Assembly (NCBI RefSeq): GCF_013365535.1
Contig: NZ_CP053590.1
Span: 4,454,501-4,518,500, forward strand
Direction: 5' to 3'
Source: Aquimarina sp. TRL1
Lineage (GTDB): Bacteria; Bacteroidota; Bacteroidia; Flavobacteriales; Flavobacteriaceae
Length of the DNA stretch: 64,000 nt
Below, in pieces: positions 9,059 to 18,172 of this stretch (the stretch's first letter is position 1; every line of letters begins with the position of its first letter). The position numbers and the translations under genes were made by a program. A model generated the notes under the pieces. The model saw only the letters and a program-made list of their open reading frames with translations, made no database searches and was not told the origin of the DNA.

Positions 9059-9835
9059 ATGGGAAAAATAAAAAAGAAAGACATTTATGCATACTTGATT
9101 GAAATCGTAATCATCGTTATCGGGGTTTTAATTGCTTTTTATTTAACGAATTGGGGCGAAGAAATTAAAGAACGAAAAACAGAAAAAGAGATTATTGCGC
9201 AAATCTACTTTGAATTAAATGACAATTTAGCGGATCTAAAGAATGATGTGGAAATCCATAAAAATGCCCTTTCGAGTCAATTAAAAGTTCAGGAGTTTAT
9301 CAATACTGATACAATAACGAGTGATTCGCTGTTAATGGATTTTTATTGGATTACAAGGGAAGAATATATTTTTCCGAACACATCTGCTTTTGAAAACCTG
9401 AAGAACACAGGCATGCGTATCATTAAAAATGATTCTTTGAGGGATTTAATCACATTGGTTTATAATAATTATTTCCCAAGAATATCCAAAGGAAATAACC
9501 TGAATCCGGATATTAATGAGTATCTCATCCCCTATTTTAAAAAGAACTTTAAGGTAAACAGAAATGCAGAAATAACCTATGACTTATACCTGGGAGATTC
9601 CCTGAAAATCACCTACCCAAGAGACTTTGGAAATGGTATTAAACAGATCATAGGATATATTCCTTTGGATGAAAACTCCTTAAAAAAAGACGAAGAATTC
9701 AGGTTTCTGATATCCGAGGTATTATGGTACAGGATATATAAAGTCCGATATTATCAAATCGCTATAATCAATGTAAAAAAAATACTGAAACTCATTGAAG
9801 ATAAATACCCAAAAGCCATTGCCAGCAAACAATAA
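9059..9835 (+). CDS. DUF6090-like membrane protein
   Basis: About 258 residues. A short basic N-terminus leads into one strong transmembrane helix containing EIVIIVIGVLIAFYLTNWGE. This pattern (Glu, hydrophobic run, NW, acidic) is typical of DUF6090 proteins that are abundant in Bacteroidota. The rest is a soluble, mainly helical domain (residues 35-250) rich in charged residues, with NTSAFENLKNTGMRIIKNDSL near the middle. Function is unknown for the whole family. An ATG at 9038 would add seven residues; 9059 is preferred because the encoded start fits the family better. Single gene. Confidence 0.7.
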   Translation: MGKIKKKDIYAYLIEIVIIVIGVLIAFYLTNWGEEIKERKTEKEIIAQIYFELNDNLADLKNDVEIHKNALSSQLKVQEFINTDTITSDSLLMDFYWITREEYIFPNTSAFENLKNTGMRIIKNDSLRDLITLVYNNYFPRISKGNNLNPDINEYLIPYFKKNFKVNRNAEITYDLYLGDSLKITYPRDFGNGIKQIIGYIPLDENSLKKDEEFRFLISEVLWYRIYKVRYYQIAIINVKKILKLIEDKYPKAIASKQ

Positions 9836-9882
9836 TATAACGCGTAGCTACTTGCTAAACTAAAACTTTTTGTTGATCACAA

Positions 9883-10617
9883 ATGACTCTTAAAAACATC
9901 TTAGATACGACAGCTCATAGACCCTGGGAATTGCCTGCAGAAAGTTGGAAATTCTATCAGGAGTGGAATGAAGTTGTATTTCTTCATTATCCGGTTACCT
10001 TGACCGAATTAAAAAAACATGTTCCAAAAGAATTAGAAATTGATCTTTTTGATGGAACTCCTTGGGTTTCTATCGTTGCATTTACAATGGAAAAAATACG
10101 TCCAAAAAACGTACCTGCTTTCTCTCCTATATCAGATTTTGATGAAATCAATATTCGTACATATGTCCGTTCAGGTAACAAGACAGGTGTTTATTTTTTG
10201 AGTATTGAAGCAGGAAAAAAACTGTCCTGTGCTATCGCCAGAAGAATTTCTGAACTTCCTTATCGATTCTCTAAAATTGAACGGACTGACCAAAAATATC
10301 AGGCACAAAACCCCAAATTTAATGACCTTCTAAATATCGAATTTACTATTGGAAAGAAATTAAGGAAAAAAACAAGACTGGATATATGGCTAACTGAAAG
10401 ATATGCCCTTTTTCAGGATTCAGAACAAGCCATAAATGAATTCGATATTCATCATCTAGAATGGTGCATCCATGAACTTACTTTAGAAAAATTAGAGATA
10501 AAGTACCCGAGATTTGAAAAACTAATAAACAATACTCCTGCAAAAATTCACTATTCAAAAGGCGTTAAGGTGATTGCCTGGAATAAAAAGAAAAAACAGG
10601 ATATCAAAAATAAGTAA
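9883..10617 (+). CDS. DUF2071 (YqjF-like) protein
   Basis: The 244-residue cytoplasmic protein carries the DUF2071 signature elements in order: RPWELP near 13, FLHYPV near 34, VPKELEIDLFDGTPWVSIVAF (about 46-66), FDEINIRTYVR (about 86-96) and GVYFLSIEAG (about 102-111). YqjF-like proteins are related in fold to acetoacetate decarboxylase, but the reaction is not established. It lies 47 bp after the DUF6090 gene and might share its transcript, though no functional link is evident. Confidence 0.82.
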   Translation: MTLKNILDTTAHRPWELPAESWKFYQEWNEVVFLHYPVTLTELKKHVPKELEIDLFDGTPWVSIVAFTMEKIRPKNVPAFSPISDFDEINIRTYVRSGNKTGVYFLSIEAGKKLSCAIARRISELPYRFSKIERTDQKYQAQNPKFNDLLNIEFTIGKKLRKKTRLDIWLTERYALFQDSEQAINEFDIHHLEWCIHELTLEKLEIKYPRFEKLINNTPAKIHYSKGVKVIAWNKKKKQDIKNK

Positions 10618-10909
10618 CAGCTGTCTCGAGTGACTTTAATAGCTCCTCATACTTACTTATACTAGTTTTTTTATATTTGTAGTCTGTTACTCTATTTATA
10701 ACATATCAATCTCGGTCTTTCTTATAAAAAGACAGTCTCGACCAAACGAGAAATTACAGCATTTAGAATAAGTTCATTTTTAAATGCGTAATTAATTACA
10801 TCCATATTTTATTCAATTTTAAACAACACGACAATTGATCCTCAAATCAATTGGAACATCGCCTTGAGGTCTTTCTTAACACCTCTATGGGATTCGTATT
10901 TTATATAAA
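10618..10909. other. Intergenic region upstream of methyltransferase gene
   Basis: This 292-bp gap contains a -7-like box TATATTTG at 10672-10679, far (230 bp) from the next ORF. A clear inverted repeat lies at 10832-10853 (separate entry). An AT palindrome, ATTTTATATAAAAT at 10898-10911, overlaps the next start codon. No ORF is supported. Confidence 0.45.
10832..10853. promoter_or_regulatory. Inverted repeat, possible operator
   Basis: CAATTGAT (10832-10839) and ATCAATTG (10846-10853) are perfect 8-bp arms with a 6-bp spacer, 57 bp before the methyltransferase ATG. The site resembles a dimeric regulator site, but the spacer is two bases too long for the classical FNR box TTGATnnnnATCAA. No T run follows, so it is not a terminator. 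Confidence 0.4.
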
Positions 10910-11749
10910 ATGAACCGTAAAAAATTAATAAGCAGAAACATAGAACGTTTTTACAATCAGGCATCTGAAGAAACCCGACTTGATAAAGGTATGGGAGTTT
11001 TTGAGTTTGAAAGAGTAAAAACACTTATCCATAAATATATTCCTAATACCGCTTCAAAAATAATTGATGTCGGTGGAGGAACAGGAAAATATTCAGCATG
11101 GCTTGCCCAGAAAGGACATACAGTCCACTTAGTAGAGCCTGTTCCCAAGCACATACAAATAGCTATAAACAGAGCTAACAAACTAAAAAACAAATTTTTC
11201 GTTCATCTGGGAGAATCCAGACAATTAACATTGCCAAACAACTATGCTGATCTGGTGATACTTCATGGTCCTTTGTATCATTTACAAAATAAAGAAGACA
11301 GAATCGCTACCATTATAGAAGCTAAACGGGTTGTAAAAAATAATGGAATCATTCTGGCTTTTGCCATTAATTATACCGCCTCTACTTTGGTAGGTCTATT
11401 GCATGGCTTGCTTCATAAAAAATCATTTTTTGAAATGTGTCAAAGAGAATTAACAACAGGAGTGCATACCCCTCCCGATGATTTTCCCTGGCTTTTGGTC
11501 GAAGCCTATTATCATAAACCAGAGGAGTTAAAAAATGAATTTGTAAAACAAGAATTGACATATCTGAATACCTATGCCGTTGAAGGAATGGCTTGGTTAG
11601 ATAAAGATTTCTTAAGTAATCTATCCAATAAAAAAAGGAAAAAGACATTATCAGCACTAATAGCGATCACCGAAAACGACCCTTATCTTTTATCGTTTAG
11701 TCCACACATGATGATTGCTACTCAAAAACAGAAAACCTATGAAAAATAA
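10910..11749 (+). CDS. Class I SAM-dependent methyltransferase
   Basis: The 279-residue cytoplasmic enzyme shows motif I IIDVGGGTGKYSAWLA (about 51-66) and acidic motif II HLVEPVP. Motif IV is LVILHGPLYHL, and a motif V/VI region (EAKRVVKNNGIILAFAINY) follows. This is the methyltransferase type 11/25 layout. The acceptor is unknown; the C-terminal half (TPPDDFPWLLVEAYYHKPEEL) is like that of small-molecule methyltransferases. The downstream small gene overlaps its end by 11 bp, so the two are almost certainly co-transcribed and translationally linked. Confidence 0.85.
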   Translation: MNRKKLISRNIERFYNQASEETRLDKGMGVFEFERVKTLIHKYIPNTASKIIDVGGGTGKYSAWLAQKGHTVHLVEPVPKHIQIAINRANKLKNKFFVHLGESRQLTLPNNYADLVILHGPLYHLQNKEDRIATIIEAKRVVKNNGIILAFAINYTASTLVGLLHGLLHKKSFFEMCQRELTTGVHTPPDDFPWLLVEAYYHKPEELKNEFVKQELTYLNTYAVEGMAWLDKDFLSNLSNKKRKKTLSALIAITENDPYLLSFSPHMMIATQKQKTYEK

Positions 11750-11954
11750 AGATCGATATTACCTCGCATTAAAAGAAAATAAAAACCAGCTTAATGAAAT
11801 TGACCTGGGAGCGACAATAGGACTTGATGCCAATGAAACAAGGACCATTATTGCGATCCTATTAGCCGAACATAAAATCAATTATGTAGCAAGCAGCTGT
11901 TGCCATTATAGTGCGAAAAAAAAGATAACAAGGAAAAAGAAAAATGATTATTGA
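11739..11954 (+). CDS. Small basic protein, possible winged-helix fold
   Basis: 71 residues from the ATG at 11739, inside the end of the methyltransferase gene. The segment LNEIDLGATIGLDANETRTIIAILLAEHKI has the helix-turn-helix rhythm of a short winged-helix domain, and is followed by a CC pair (SSCCHYSA) and a lysine-rich tail (KKKITRKKK). I do not recognise the family. Translational coupling suggests a role with the methyltransferase. A longer frame from 11715 exists, but its extra N-terminus is poor in coding character. Confidence 0.6.
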   Translation: MKNKDRYYLALKENKNQLNEIDLGATIGLDANETRTIIAILLAEHKINYVASSCCHYSAKKKITRKKKNDY

Positions 11955-11984
11955 TTGTTCTTTTTGAGGTGCAATCAAAACAGA

Positions 11985-12020
11985 AAACCTGGGACAGGTC
12001 TCTCCTGTCCTGGTTTCTTT
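11985..12020 (+). terminator. Rho-independent terminator
   Basis: GGACAGG (11992-11998) pairs with CCTGTCC (12004-12010). The stem is extended by AAACC/GGTTT, has a TCTCT loop and is followed by CTTTT. It lies 30 bp after the small gene ending at 11954 and ends the methyltransferase operon. Confidence 0.85.
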
Positions 12021-12122
12021 TACTTACCTTTCTACCTTATTAAAGAATTTTAAAAGAATCTTTTTCAGGTAACATTTCCTCTAATATAAACACCAACAAA
12101 AAAATCAAAAGTAAATCTATTC

Positions 12123-13088
12123 ATGAAAAAAATAATTTTATTATCAATATTAATTGGAATTAGTTCATTAATAAATGCTCAGTGGAGTCAAAATAACAAT
12201 AATATAACTTCCGGAGCTGTAATAGTACAAAATCCCAATAATAAAAATGCTACTTCAGCTTTGTCATGGTGGAATAGTACCGCCAGGCTTAGAATCGGAG
12301 GTTCCGGAATTGGTAGTGATAACGGATTTCTAATACAAGGAACTGGGGAAAAAAAACTATTAGAAATTAATGACGGTTTGGCAAGAGTCTTCAATCCTAA
12401 CAACAGAAATGCTAACTTAGCCTTATCATGGTGGAATAACACAGCTAGGCTTAGAATTGGGGGGTCTGGAATTGGGAGTGATAATGGACTCCTAATACAA
12501 GGAGCAGGGGAAAAGAAAATATTAGAAATTAATGACGGTTTGGCAAGAGTCTTCAATCCTAACAACAGAAATGCTAACTTAGCCTTATCATGGTGGAATA
12601 ACACAGCCAGGCTTAGAATTGGGGGGTCTGGAATTGGGAGTGATAATGGATTTGTAATTCAATCAGTTGGAGAAAAGGAATTATTAAAACTAACACATAG
12701 TGGAAACTTAGCTATTTATGGAAAAATAGAGTCTAAAGAAGTTAAAATTAGCTTGACACCAACTGCTGACTTTGTATTTGAAAATGATTACAAATTACCT
12801 ACCCTTCAATTCATCGAAAATTATATAAAAGAAAATAAACATTTGCCCCAAATAGCATCTGCTACAGAAATGAAAAAAAATGGGGTAAATATCGGTCAAT
12901 TTCAAATTCAACTACTTCAAAAAATAGAAGAATTAACCCTATATACAATTTCACAGGATAAAAAATTAAATTACCAAAACTCTGAAATAAAAAAACTTAA
13001 AAAAGAAAATCATGAAATTAAACTATTGAATAAACAAATCTTGGATTTACAATCAAGGTTAGAAAAACTGGAATCCATCAAATTATAA
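12123..13088 (+). CDS. Repeat-containing surface or tail-fibre-like protein with C-terminal coiled coil
   Basis: The 321-residue protein has a signal peptide (about 1-19). Three tandem 54-residue repeats follow, each containing NPNN(K/R)NA, LSWWN, TARLRIGGSGIGSDNG and IQ..GEK. The C-terminal region (TADFVFENDYKLPTL, then ENKHLPQIASATEM, then IGQFQIQLLQKIEELTLY) is the conserved end of many flavobacterial cell-surface or tail-fibre-like proteins and is followed by a coiled coil of about 50 residues. The function is probably trimeric surface adhesion or structure; this is inferred. DNA of repeats 2 and 3 is almost identical, so copy number may vary. Confidence 0.72.
   Translation: MKKIILLSILIGISSLINAQWSQNNNNITSGAVIVQNPNNKNATSALSWWNSTARLRIGGSGIGSDNGFLIQGTGEKKLLEINDGLARVFNPNNRNANLALSWWNNTARLRIGGSGIGSDNGLLIQGAGEKKILEINDGLARVFNPNNRNANLALSWWNNTARLRIGGSGIGSDNGFVIQSVGEKELLKLTHSGNLAIYGKIESKEVKISLTPTADFVFENDYKLPTLQFIENYIKENKHLPQIASATEMKKNGVNIGQFQIQLLQKIEELTLYTISQDKKLNYQNSEIKKLKKENHEIKLLNKQILDLQSRLEKLESIKL
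12210..12660 (+). repeat. Tandem 162-bp coding repeats (about 2.8 copies)
   Basis: The element beginning GACGGTTTGGCAAGAGTCTT starts at 12372 and again at 12534, giving an exact 162-bp period (54 codons). A more diverged first copy starts near 12210. Copies 2 and 3 differ at very few positions, which points to recent duplication or gene conversion. Confidence 0.85.
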
Positions 13089-13101
13089 ACATATTTATAA
13101 A

Positions 13102-13254
13102 ATATCAGAGCTTATCAAGCTAAATGATACAACGGCAAAACGCTCCGATATCATCTCCGAGGTATCTGATGTCCTGGATTCAATAAAAGACTATAGTACG
13201 ACTGATACTGACGGAAATTGGGAAGGTGACCATTCAGATGTTTACTTTAATTAA
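13102..13254 (+). pseudogene. Orphan C-terminal coding fragment without start codon
   Basis: A frame of 50 codons ending in TAA (13252-13254) reads ISELIKLNDTTAKRSD then IISEVSDVLDSIKDYS then TTDTDGNWEGDHSDVYFN. It looks protein-like (balanced composition, acidic end). The frame has no ATG, and its upstream part overlaps the end of the preceding gene in another phase. It may be the remains of a gene deleted at its 5' end, perhaps during changes in the neighbouring repeat gene. I recognise no family, and chance is possible. Confidence 0.35.
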
Positions 13255-13445
13255 GAAGCAACTCTACTAACATTATCTTTTTACATAGTTCTGTCGGTAA
13301 CCACCTGATTATCTGACATAAAAACACTTAGATAAAATAACACACTTTAGCGCATTGCTTAATCAGAAATTCACTACTTTTAGTACCCCTCAAAATGTAC
13401 CCGTTCACAGGGTATACATTACGAAATCAACAATCAAAACATCAA

Positions 13446-14432
13446 ATGAAATTAGCATCCATTGACAATCAAACAAGAGACGGCCAATTAGTAGTAGTCA
13501 ATAAAGAACTTACCAAAGCCATCAAAGTACCTCATATCTCAGAAACCCTTCAGCAAGCGTTAGATAACTGGTCTGAAACAGAACCTAAATTAAAAGAAGT
13601 ATATACTTCATTAAATGCAAATCAATTAGAATCGGCCTTTAATTTTTCAGAAGTAAAAGTAATAGCACCTATTCCCAGAGCATTTCACTGGGCTGATGGA
13701 AGTGCTTATGTCACTCATGTAGAACTGGTACGAAAAGCCAGAAATGCCGAATTACCGGAATCCTTTTGGACAGATCCTTTAATGTATATGGGAGCTTCTG
13801 ATGCTTTTATTGGAGCAAACGATCCCATTGAAATTGAAAAAGAAGAATGGGGAATAGATTTTGAATCTGAAGTAGTGGTATTTACCGATGATGTTCCTGC
13901 CGGAGTAAATGCTGAAACTGCCTTATCGCATATTAAACTAATATCAATTATTAATGATGTTTCTTTAAGAAATCTAATTCCGAATGAACTGTCTAAACAG
14001 TTTGGTTTTTATCAATCAAAACCCTGGACTTCTTTTGCTCCTGTAGTGGTTACTCCTGATGAATTAACTGAGGATTGGAAAGATGGAAAGCTTCATTTAC
14101 CCTTGTACTCTACCTTAAACGGAACAGTAATAGGTGCTCCGAATGCAGGAGTTGATATGACCTTTAATTTTGGGCAATTAGTTGCTCATGCTGCAAAAAC
14201 CCGTTCTCTTATGGCCGGAACTGTGATTGGTTCAGGAACTGTTGCAAATCAGGGAAGTCCAAATGGTTCGAGTTGCCTGGCAGAAGTACGCTGCTTAGAA
14301 ATTATCAAAGAAGGAAAAGCAAGTACTCCCTTCATGAAATATGGGGACAGAATCGAAATAGAAATGAAAGACAAGGAAGGTCAAACCATTTTTGGAAAAA
14401 TAAATCAGGTCGTTACGGAGTATCAACCATAA
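13446..14432 (+). CDS. Fumarylacetoacetate hydrolase family protein
   Basis: 328 residues from ATG 13446 (a longer frame from 13395 adds 17 residues that do not fit the family, which starts MKLASIDN). The FAH fold shows PIPRAFHWADGSAYVTHVEL, the metal ligand region EWGIDFESEVVVFTDDVP, NDVSLRNLIP, KPWTSFAPVVVTPDEL and GTVIGSGTVANQGSP. Members hydrolyse C-C bonds of beta-diketo acids using a divalent metal. Whether this one acts in tyrosine breakdown or on another acid cannot be decided, since no homogentisate pathway gene lies nearby. Cytoplasmic, single gene. Confidence 0.88.
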   Translation: MKLASIDNQTRDGQLVVVNKELTKAIKVPHISETLQQALDNWSETEPKLKEVYTSLNANQLESAFNFSEVKVIAPIPRAFHWADGSAYVTHVELVRKARNAELPESFWTDPLMYMGASDAFIGANDPIEIEKEEWGIDFESEVVVFTDDVPAGVNAETALSHIKLISIINDVSLRNLIPNELSKQFGFYQSKPWTSFAPVVVTPDELTEDWKDGKLHLPLYSTLNGTVIGAPNAGVDMTFNFGQLVAHAAKTRSLMAGTVIGSGTVANQGSPNGSSCLAEVRCLEIIKEGKASTPFMKYGDRIEIEMKDKEGQTIFGKINQVVTEYQP

Positions 14433-14501
14433 CAAGATTATTATAGATGGGAAGAGAATATGCCCCTTTCTCTTCTTTTTCATAAAACAAATCACCAACA
14501 T

Positions 14502-15635
14502 ATGGGAATCATTATTATCGGATCTGTTATAGGATATATAAGTATCATGTTGGCTATGTCCTATGGGCTTGTCTCCTTTGCTAAAAAAAATATCTCTAAA
14601 CGAAAGCGAATCCTCAATACCTCCCTCTTTTTTTTATATAGTACTGCCTGGGTAATTTTTGCCGTCGGATTTTCGGTAAATTCATATCAATATGATGTTC
14701 CCATTGATCCGGTTGACGATGGGTATACTCCCCTGTCAACAAACCATCTTCTTTCTTATTGCATATTTTTAGTGCTCAGTCTATGGGGTATGTTTCAGGT
14801 TTGGAGACATGGTAAAAAACAACCACCACTACTGTTGGTGCTCTACCTGTCCTTTCTTATAATTGGTATGGTTATTAATGTATTTCTGGCGATACAGCTT
14901 TCGTCGAGATCAGATGGGAATAATTATATAGATCCGTTGACGGGATATATGATGATGGCAGCACCTGTACTTCATATACTCTATTCTGTATGGCAATTAA
15001 TAATGGTTATCAAAGAAGAAGCAGGAGTTGCTGAGACAAGAACTTTTAAAAACAAATTCCTGCACCAACTCAATACTAAGCTTCTAAATTCCAAATTACT
15101 GCCTCTTTGGACATTGATAATGTTACTTCCGGTATATCTGACAATTACACTTATATTAGTGTTATTCGGACAAGAATACGATTCATTAACGAGGGTATTT
15201 ACAGAAACAACCACCTGGCACTTTTCACAAAAAACGCATCCTCCCTATCTGGATCACAGAGGTCATTACTTATGCACTGTGGCTGCATGTGGCTCTCCTA
15301 CTATCGTTAAACCATTACGATTAGGAATCAGAAATGGTCAGGAAATTATTGTCAACCGCCAGTTATTAGTCGCCAATGCTTTTGAGGATATTATCATGAA
15401 AAAATTCCCAGCTCTTCATCGCTATATTCGAAGAAATTATGACCGATATGGTTACCCGATATCGAAAGATATCAATACTACATTTGGATCAAATGTTACG
15501 TATATAATGATGAAACCTCTGGAATGGTTCTTTTTGTGTTGTATTTATGTAACTACTGAAAAACCTGAAAAACTAATTCAGCAACAATATCAGCCATCTG
15601 CCCCGGTAACACCTAACAATAATACTGATGATTGA
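14502..15635 (+). CDS. DUF6688 family membrane protein
   Basis: About 377 residues. It has roughly five to six transmembrane helices: near residues 1-20, 36-55, 88-104, 112-133, 149-168 and 204-225. A conserved soluble domain follows, DHRGHYLCTVAACGSP then KPLRLGIRNGQEIIVNRQL then YDRYGYPIS, and a final hydrophobic segment KPLEWFFLCCIY. The HRGHYLCTVAACG motif with two Cys is characteristic of DUF6688, whose function is unknown. The start at 14502 is preferred to 14460 because the next residues form the first helix. It follows the FAH gene by 69 bp. Confidence 0.75.
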   Translation: MGIIIIGSVIGYISIMLAMSYGLVSFAKKNISKRKRILNTSLFFLYSTAWVIFAVGFSVNSYQYDVPIDPVDDGYTPLSTNHLLSYCIFLVLSLWGMFQVWRHGKKQPPLLLVLYLSFLIIGMVINVFLAIQLSSRSDGNNYIDPLTGYMMMAAPVLHILYSVWQLIMVIKEEAGVAETRTFKNKFLHQLNTKLLNSKLLPLWTLIMLLPVYLTITLILVLFGQEYDSLTRVFTETTTWHFSQKTHPPYLDHRGHYLCTVAACGSPTIVKPLRLGIRNGQEIIVNRQLLVANAFEDIIMKKFPALHRYIRRNYDRYGYPISKDINTTFGSNVTYIMMKPLEWFFLCCIYVTTEKPEKLIQQQYQPSAPVTPNNNTDD

Positions 15636-15873
15636 GTTGATAAAAACCTTTCTATAGGTACAATGGATAACTAATTAATCTCCCATATAGATTCCTGTAA
15701 AAAAAGTACCTGTAAAGCGAACCTGATAATTCCTTCTGATTAACCGGTAACATTTTGCATTGCCAGGACATGTATAGTAAATTATTCCATGTTAGCTCAT
15801 GGAAGCATTTAGTTAGAGAATAAATAGTATATTAGGTCTAGGAATACGTTTAACGAACATTTGACTCTTAACA

Positions 15874-17019
15874 TTGATTTTAACAACACTTCTTAATATT
15901 GCTGTTTTTCAGGGAATTGTTCTGGGAATTATCATTCTAAAGTCTCCTCTGTTTAAGAGTCGTGCCAATAATTATCTGGCCTTTGCTATTTTTTCACTTT
16001 CCAATTCATTATTGAGTTTAGTACTGGAAATCACCGAATTAACAAATAAAATTCCACTTCTACGCATTTTTGACATCATAGATTCCGGAGTAATTTTTCC
16101 CATCTTTATTTTTCTATTCGTAGTGCATCAGGTACATCACCCGATACGACACTCAAAAAAATTGTGGTGGTTACTCCTTCCCTATCTCTGTGAAGTAGTC
16201 AGTAGCGTTATTAATGAGTTTATCGATTTATATCCATCGGCAGGAATGCTTCAATGGTGGGGAGTTGTTTTCGATCTTATACAGCTTTTTATTTCCTTAT
16301 GTTTTATTCCTACTATTCTAGTATGTACCTATCTATTTATTACATACTCCAAGAATAAACAGGAGAAAAAATGGCTGACCCATTTGTGGCTGTTAACCTT
16401 TATATTGTTTGTATCCTGGGTGGTTATCATTTTATTTTCACTTGTTTTTTCCTATGATGTAACCCCGGTAATGCGAATGCTTTCATTATTTGGAACATTC
16501 TTAATCCACTGGATAGCCTATTCTGGTATTTTTAAGTTTAGATTAGCAAAAGATCAAGAGGAAATTAATGCCCTTATCAATAAGCGAAAACCTGCACATA
16601 CAGAACATACAGATTCGATTATCGCGGCAGTTCATAGCCCCAAGGATACTATTGAGAAAAAAAATACGTCTCTTACCAAAGAGAATCCCTACTTCCAAAA
16701 ATTAGAAATCCTTTGTATACAGCAACAACTGTATAGAGACCCTACATTAGACAGGGATAAAGTAGCTGAAAAACTGGGTATTAGCAGTGGCTATGTTTCG
16801 CAATTGGTAAATACCGTTACAGGAAAAAACTTTACTTCCTATATCAATCACTACCGGGTAGAAGCTGTTAAAGAAATCATGTTAGACCCTCAATTTGATC
16901 ATTATAGTCTATTAGCTATTGGATTAGAATGTGGATTTTCTTCAAAAACTACATTTCACAGTGCCTTCAAAAAAATTACCGGTCTCACACCAAATGCATA
17001 CCGGAAAAAACATCGGTAA
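15874..17019 (+). CDS. Membrane-bound AraC-family transcriptional regulator
   Basis: 381 residues from a TTG start. No ATG is available: an in-frame TGA lies at 15862-15864, and the first helix begins at once (LLNIAVFQGIVLGIIIL). Six or seven transmembrane helices occupy residues 1-220, followed by a linker and a C-terminal AraC DNA-binding domain (about 285-381). In that domain the first helix-turn-helix is DRDKVAEKLGISSGYVSQLV and the second is AIGLECGFSSKTTFHSAF, ending TGLTPNAYRKKHR. This arrangement is common in Bacteroidota, where the membrane part is thought to sense an unknown signal. Regulated genes are not evident; the next gene encodes a CPBP protease. Confidence 0.85.
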   Translation: MILTTLLNIAVFQGIVLGIIILKSPLFKSRANNYLAFAIFSLSNSLLSLVLEITELTNKIPLLRIFDIIDSGVIFPIFIFLFVVHQVHHPIRHSKKLWWLLLPYLCEVVSSVINEFIDLYPSAGMLQWWGVVFDLIQLFISLCFIPTILVCTYLFITYSKNKQEKKWLTHLWLLTFILFVSWVVIILFSLVFSYDVTPVMRMLSLFGTFLIHWIAYSGIFKFRLAKDQEEINALINKRKPAHTEHTDSIIAAVHSPKDTIEKKNTSLTKENPYFQKLEILCIQQQLYRDPTLDRDKVAEKLGISSGYVSQLVNTVTGKNFTSYINHYRVEAVKEIMLDPQFDHYSLLAIGLECGFSSKTTFHSAFKKITGLTPNAYRKKHR

Positions 17020-17316
17020 GCATTGTTCCTATTGGTTTCTTTTCTCCGAATGGCATATAAAAATCGCTATTTCTGTAACATTTCTAGTTGTTATAACATT
17101 TATAATAAACCCTTATATGTAATAGCATACATCCTTCATTATTTTACCGTTGGCTGTAACATTTTACTACGATAATCGTGTAGATAATAAACACATGCTG
17201 GGCAAACCATCACGATAATCGAGGAGCTCTCCGGGGAAATATAGATGAGGTACTATCTAACTAATAGTCTTACCTTAGAATAGGAAAAGCTAGATATACG
17301 AATAAACTACAGTACT

Positions 17317-18099
17317 ATGAAATCAACATTCTGGAATCAACTTGCATTATTTACAGGCTCTCTTCTCCTTATTTTAGTAGTCAGAGAATACCTATTGGAT
17401 GGATTTCTTCAAAAAGGAGACAATTCCTATCAATCCCATACGATTGTACGAACCATTGCTAATCTTATGTTAATTCTCATTTCATATATTCTCATCAAAA
17501 AAAATGACCTTTTAGAAGCCGCTGGAATCAAAGGCACTACACTACGAAAATGGTACCTGCTCTTGTTTCCTCTTATATATCTAGTGGTATTGAATCTGTT
17601 GATCATGGATGCTATTAATCCAGACCTATTACTATCAAATATTGTTATCTTTACTATCTATTCTCTATCCATAGGAATTGCTGAGGAGATCAGTATCCGA
17701 GGGTTTCTGCAATCGCACCTAATCCATCGTTTGGGGAATACCAAAAAGAATATTGTATTATCCATCATAATAGCATCCCTGTTTTTTGGTATCATACATC
17801 TCATCGATTTCGAAAAAGGGATTTACGGAGAGTTTGCCCAGGTTTGTTATGCTGCATGTATCGGTATTATGTTTGGAGTTTTATTAGTCATTACCAAAAG
17901 AATTTACCCCCTAATGATTGTACATGCCATCATTGATTTTGTTGGGGATTCTGATGCTGTCGGACTGCCTATTAAAGAAGTGATCAGTGAACCTACTTCG
18001 ATAGAAAATGCTATTCTTATCGTATTACTGATACTGCCTTGTTTGATATATGGAATAATCCTTATGAAAAAACACCCGTTAATTAAAGAAACCGTATAG
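17317..18099 (+). CDS. CPBP family intramembrane metalloprotease
   Basis: The 260-residue membrane protein has about seven or eight helices. The conserved CPBP/Abi motifs are present: AEEISIRGFL (Glu123, Glu124 and Arg), FFGIIHLIDF, and HAIIDF near residue 204. Family members cleave membrane proteins or, in bacteria, often support bacteriocin self-immunity or protein maturation; which applies here is unknown. A second CPBP gene lies in the menaquinone operon at 33879. The 297-bp region upstream (17020-17316) shows no other gene. The serine hydrolase gene follows 73 bp downstream. Confidence 0.82.
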   Translation: MKSTFWNQLALFTGSLLLILVVREYLLDGFLQKGDNSYQSHTIVRTIANLMLILISYILIKKNDLLEAAGIKGTTLRKWYLLLFPLIYLVVLNLLIMDAINPDLLLSNIVIFTIYSLSIGIAEEISIRGFLQSHLIHRLGNTKKNIVLSIIIASLFFGIIHLIDFEKGIYGEFAQVCYAACIGIMFGVLLVITKRIYPLMIVHAIIDFVGDSDAVGLPIKEVISEPTSIENAILIVLLILPCLIYGIILMKKHPLIKETV

Positions 18100-18172
18100 A
18101 TCTGGCTTCAAATATAATTCCCAGTATGGTATTGCATTTCCAAGAGGTATATGCTTATAAAGAATAATTCAC

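Noticed and set aside
10851..10866. TTGGAACATCGCCTTG resembling a sigma-54 promoter before the methyltransferase gene
   Set aside because: The two elements are 13 instead of 12 bp apart, which puts them out of phase.
12188..12604. Antisense ORF and regularly spaced direct repeats in the 12.2-12.7 kb region, as if a CRISPR or antisense gene
   Set aside because: The repeats are 162 bp in perfect codon phase of a secreted protein with no spacers; the antisense frame simply mirrors them.
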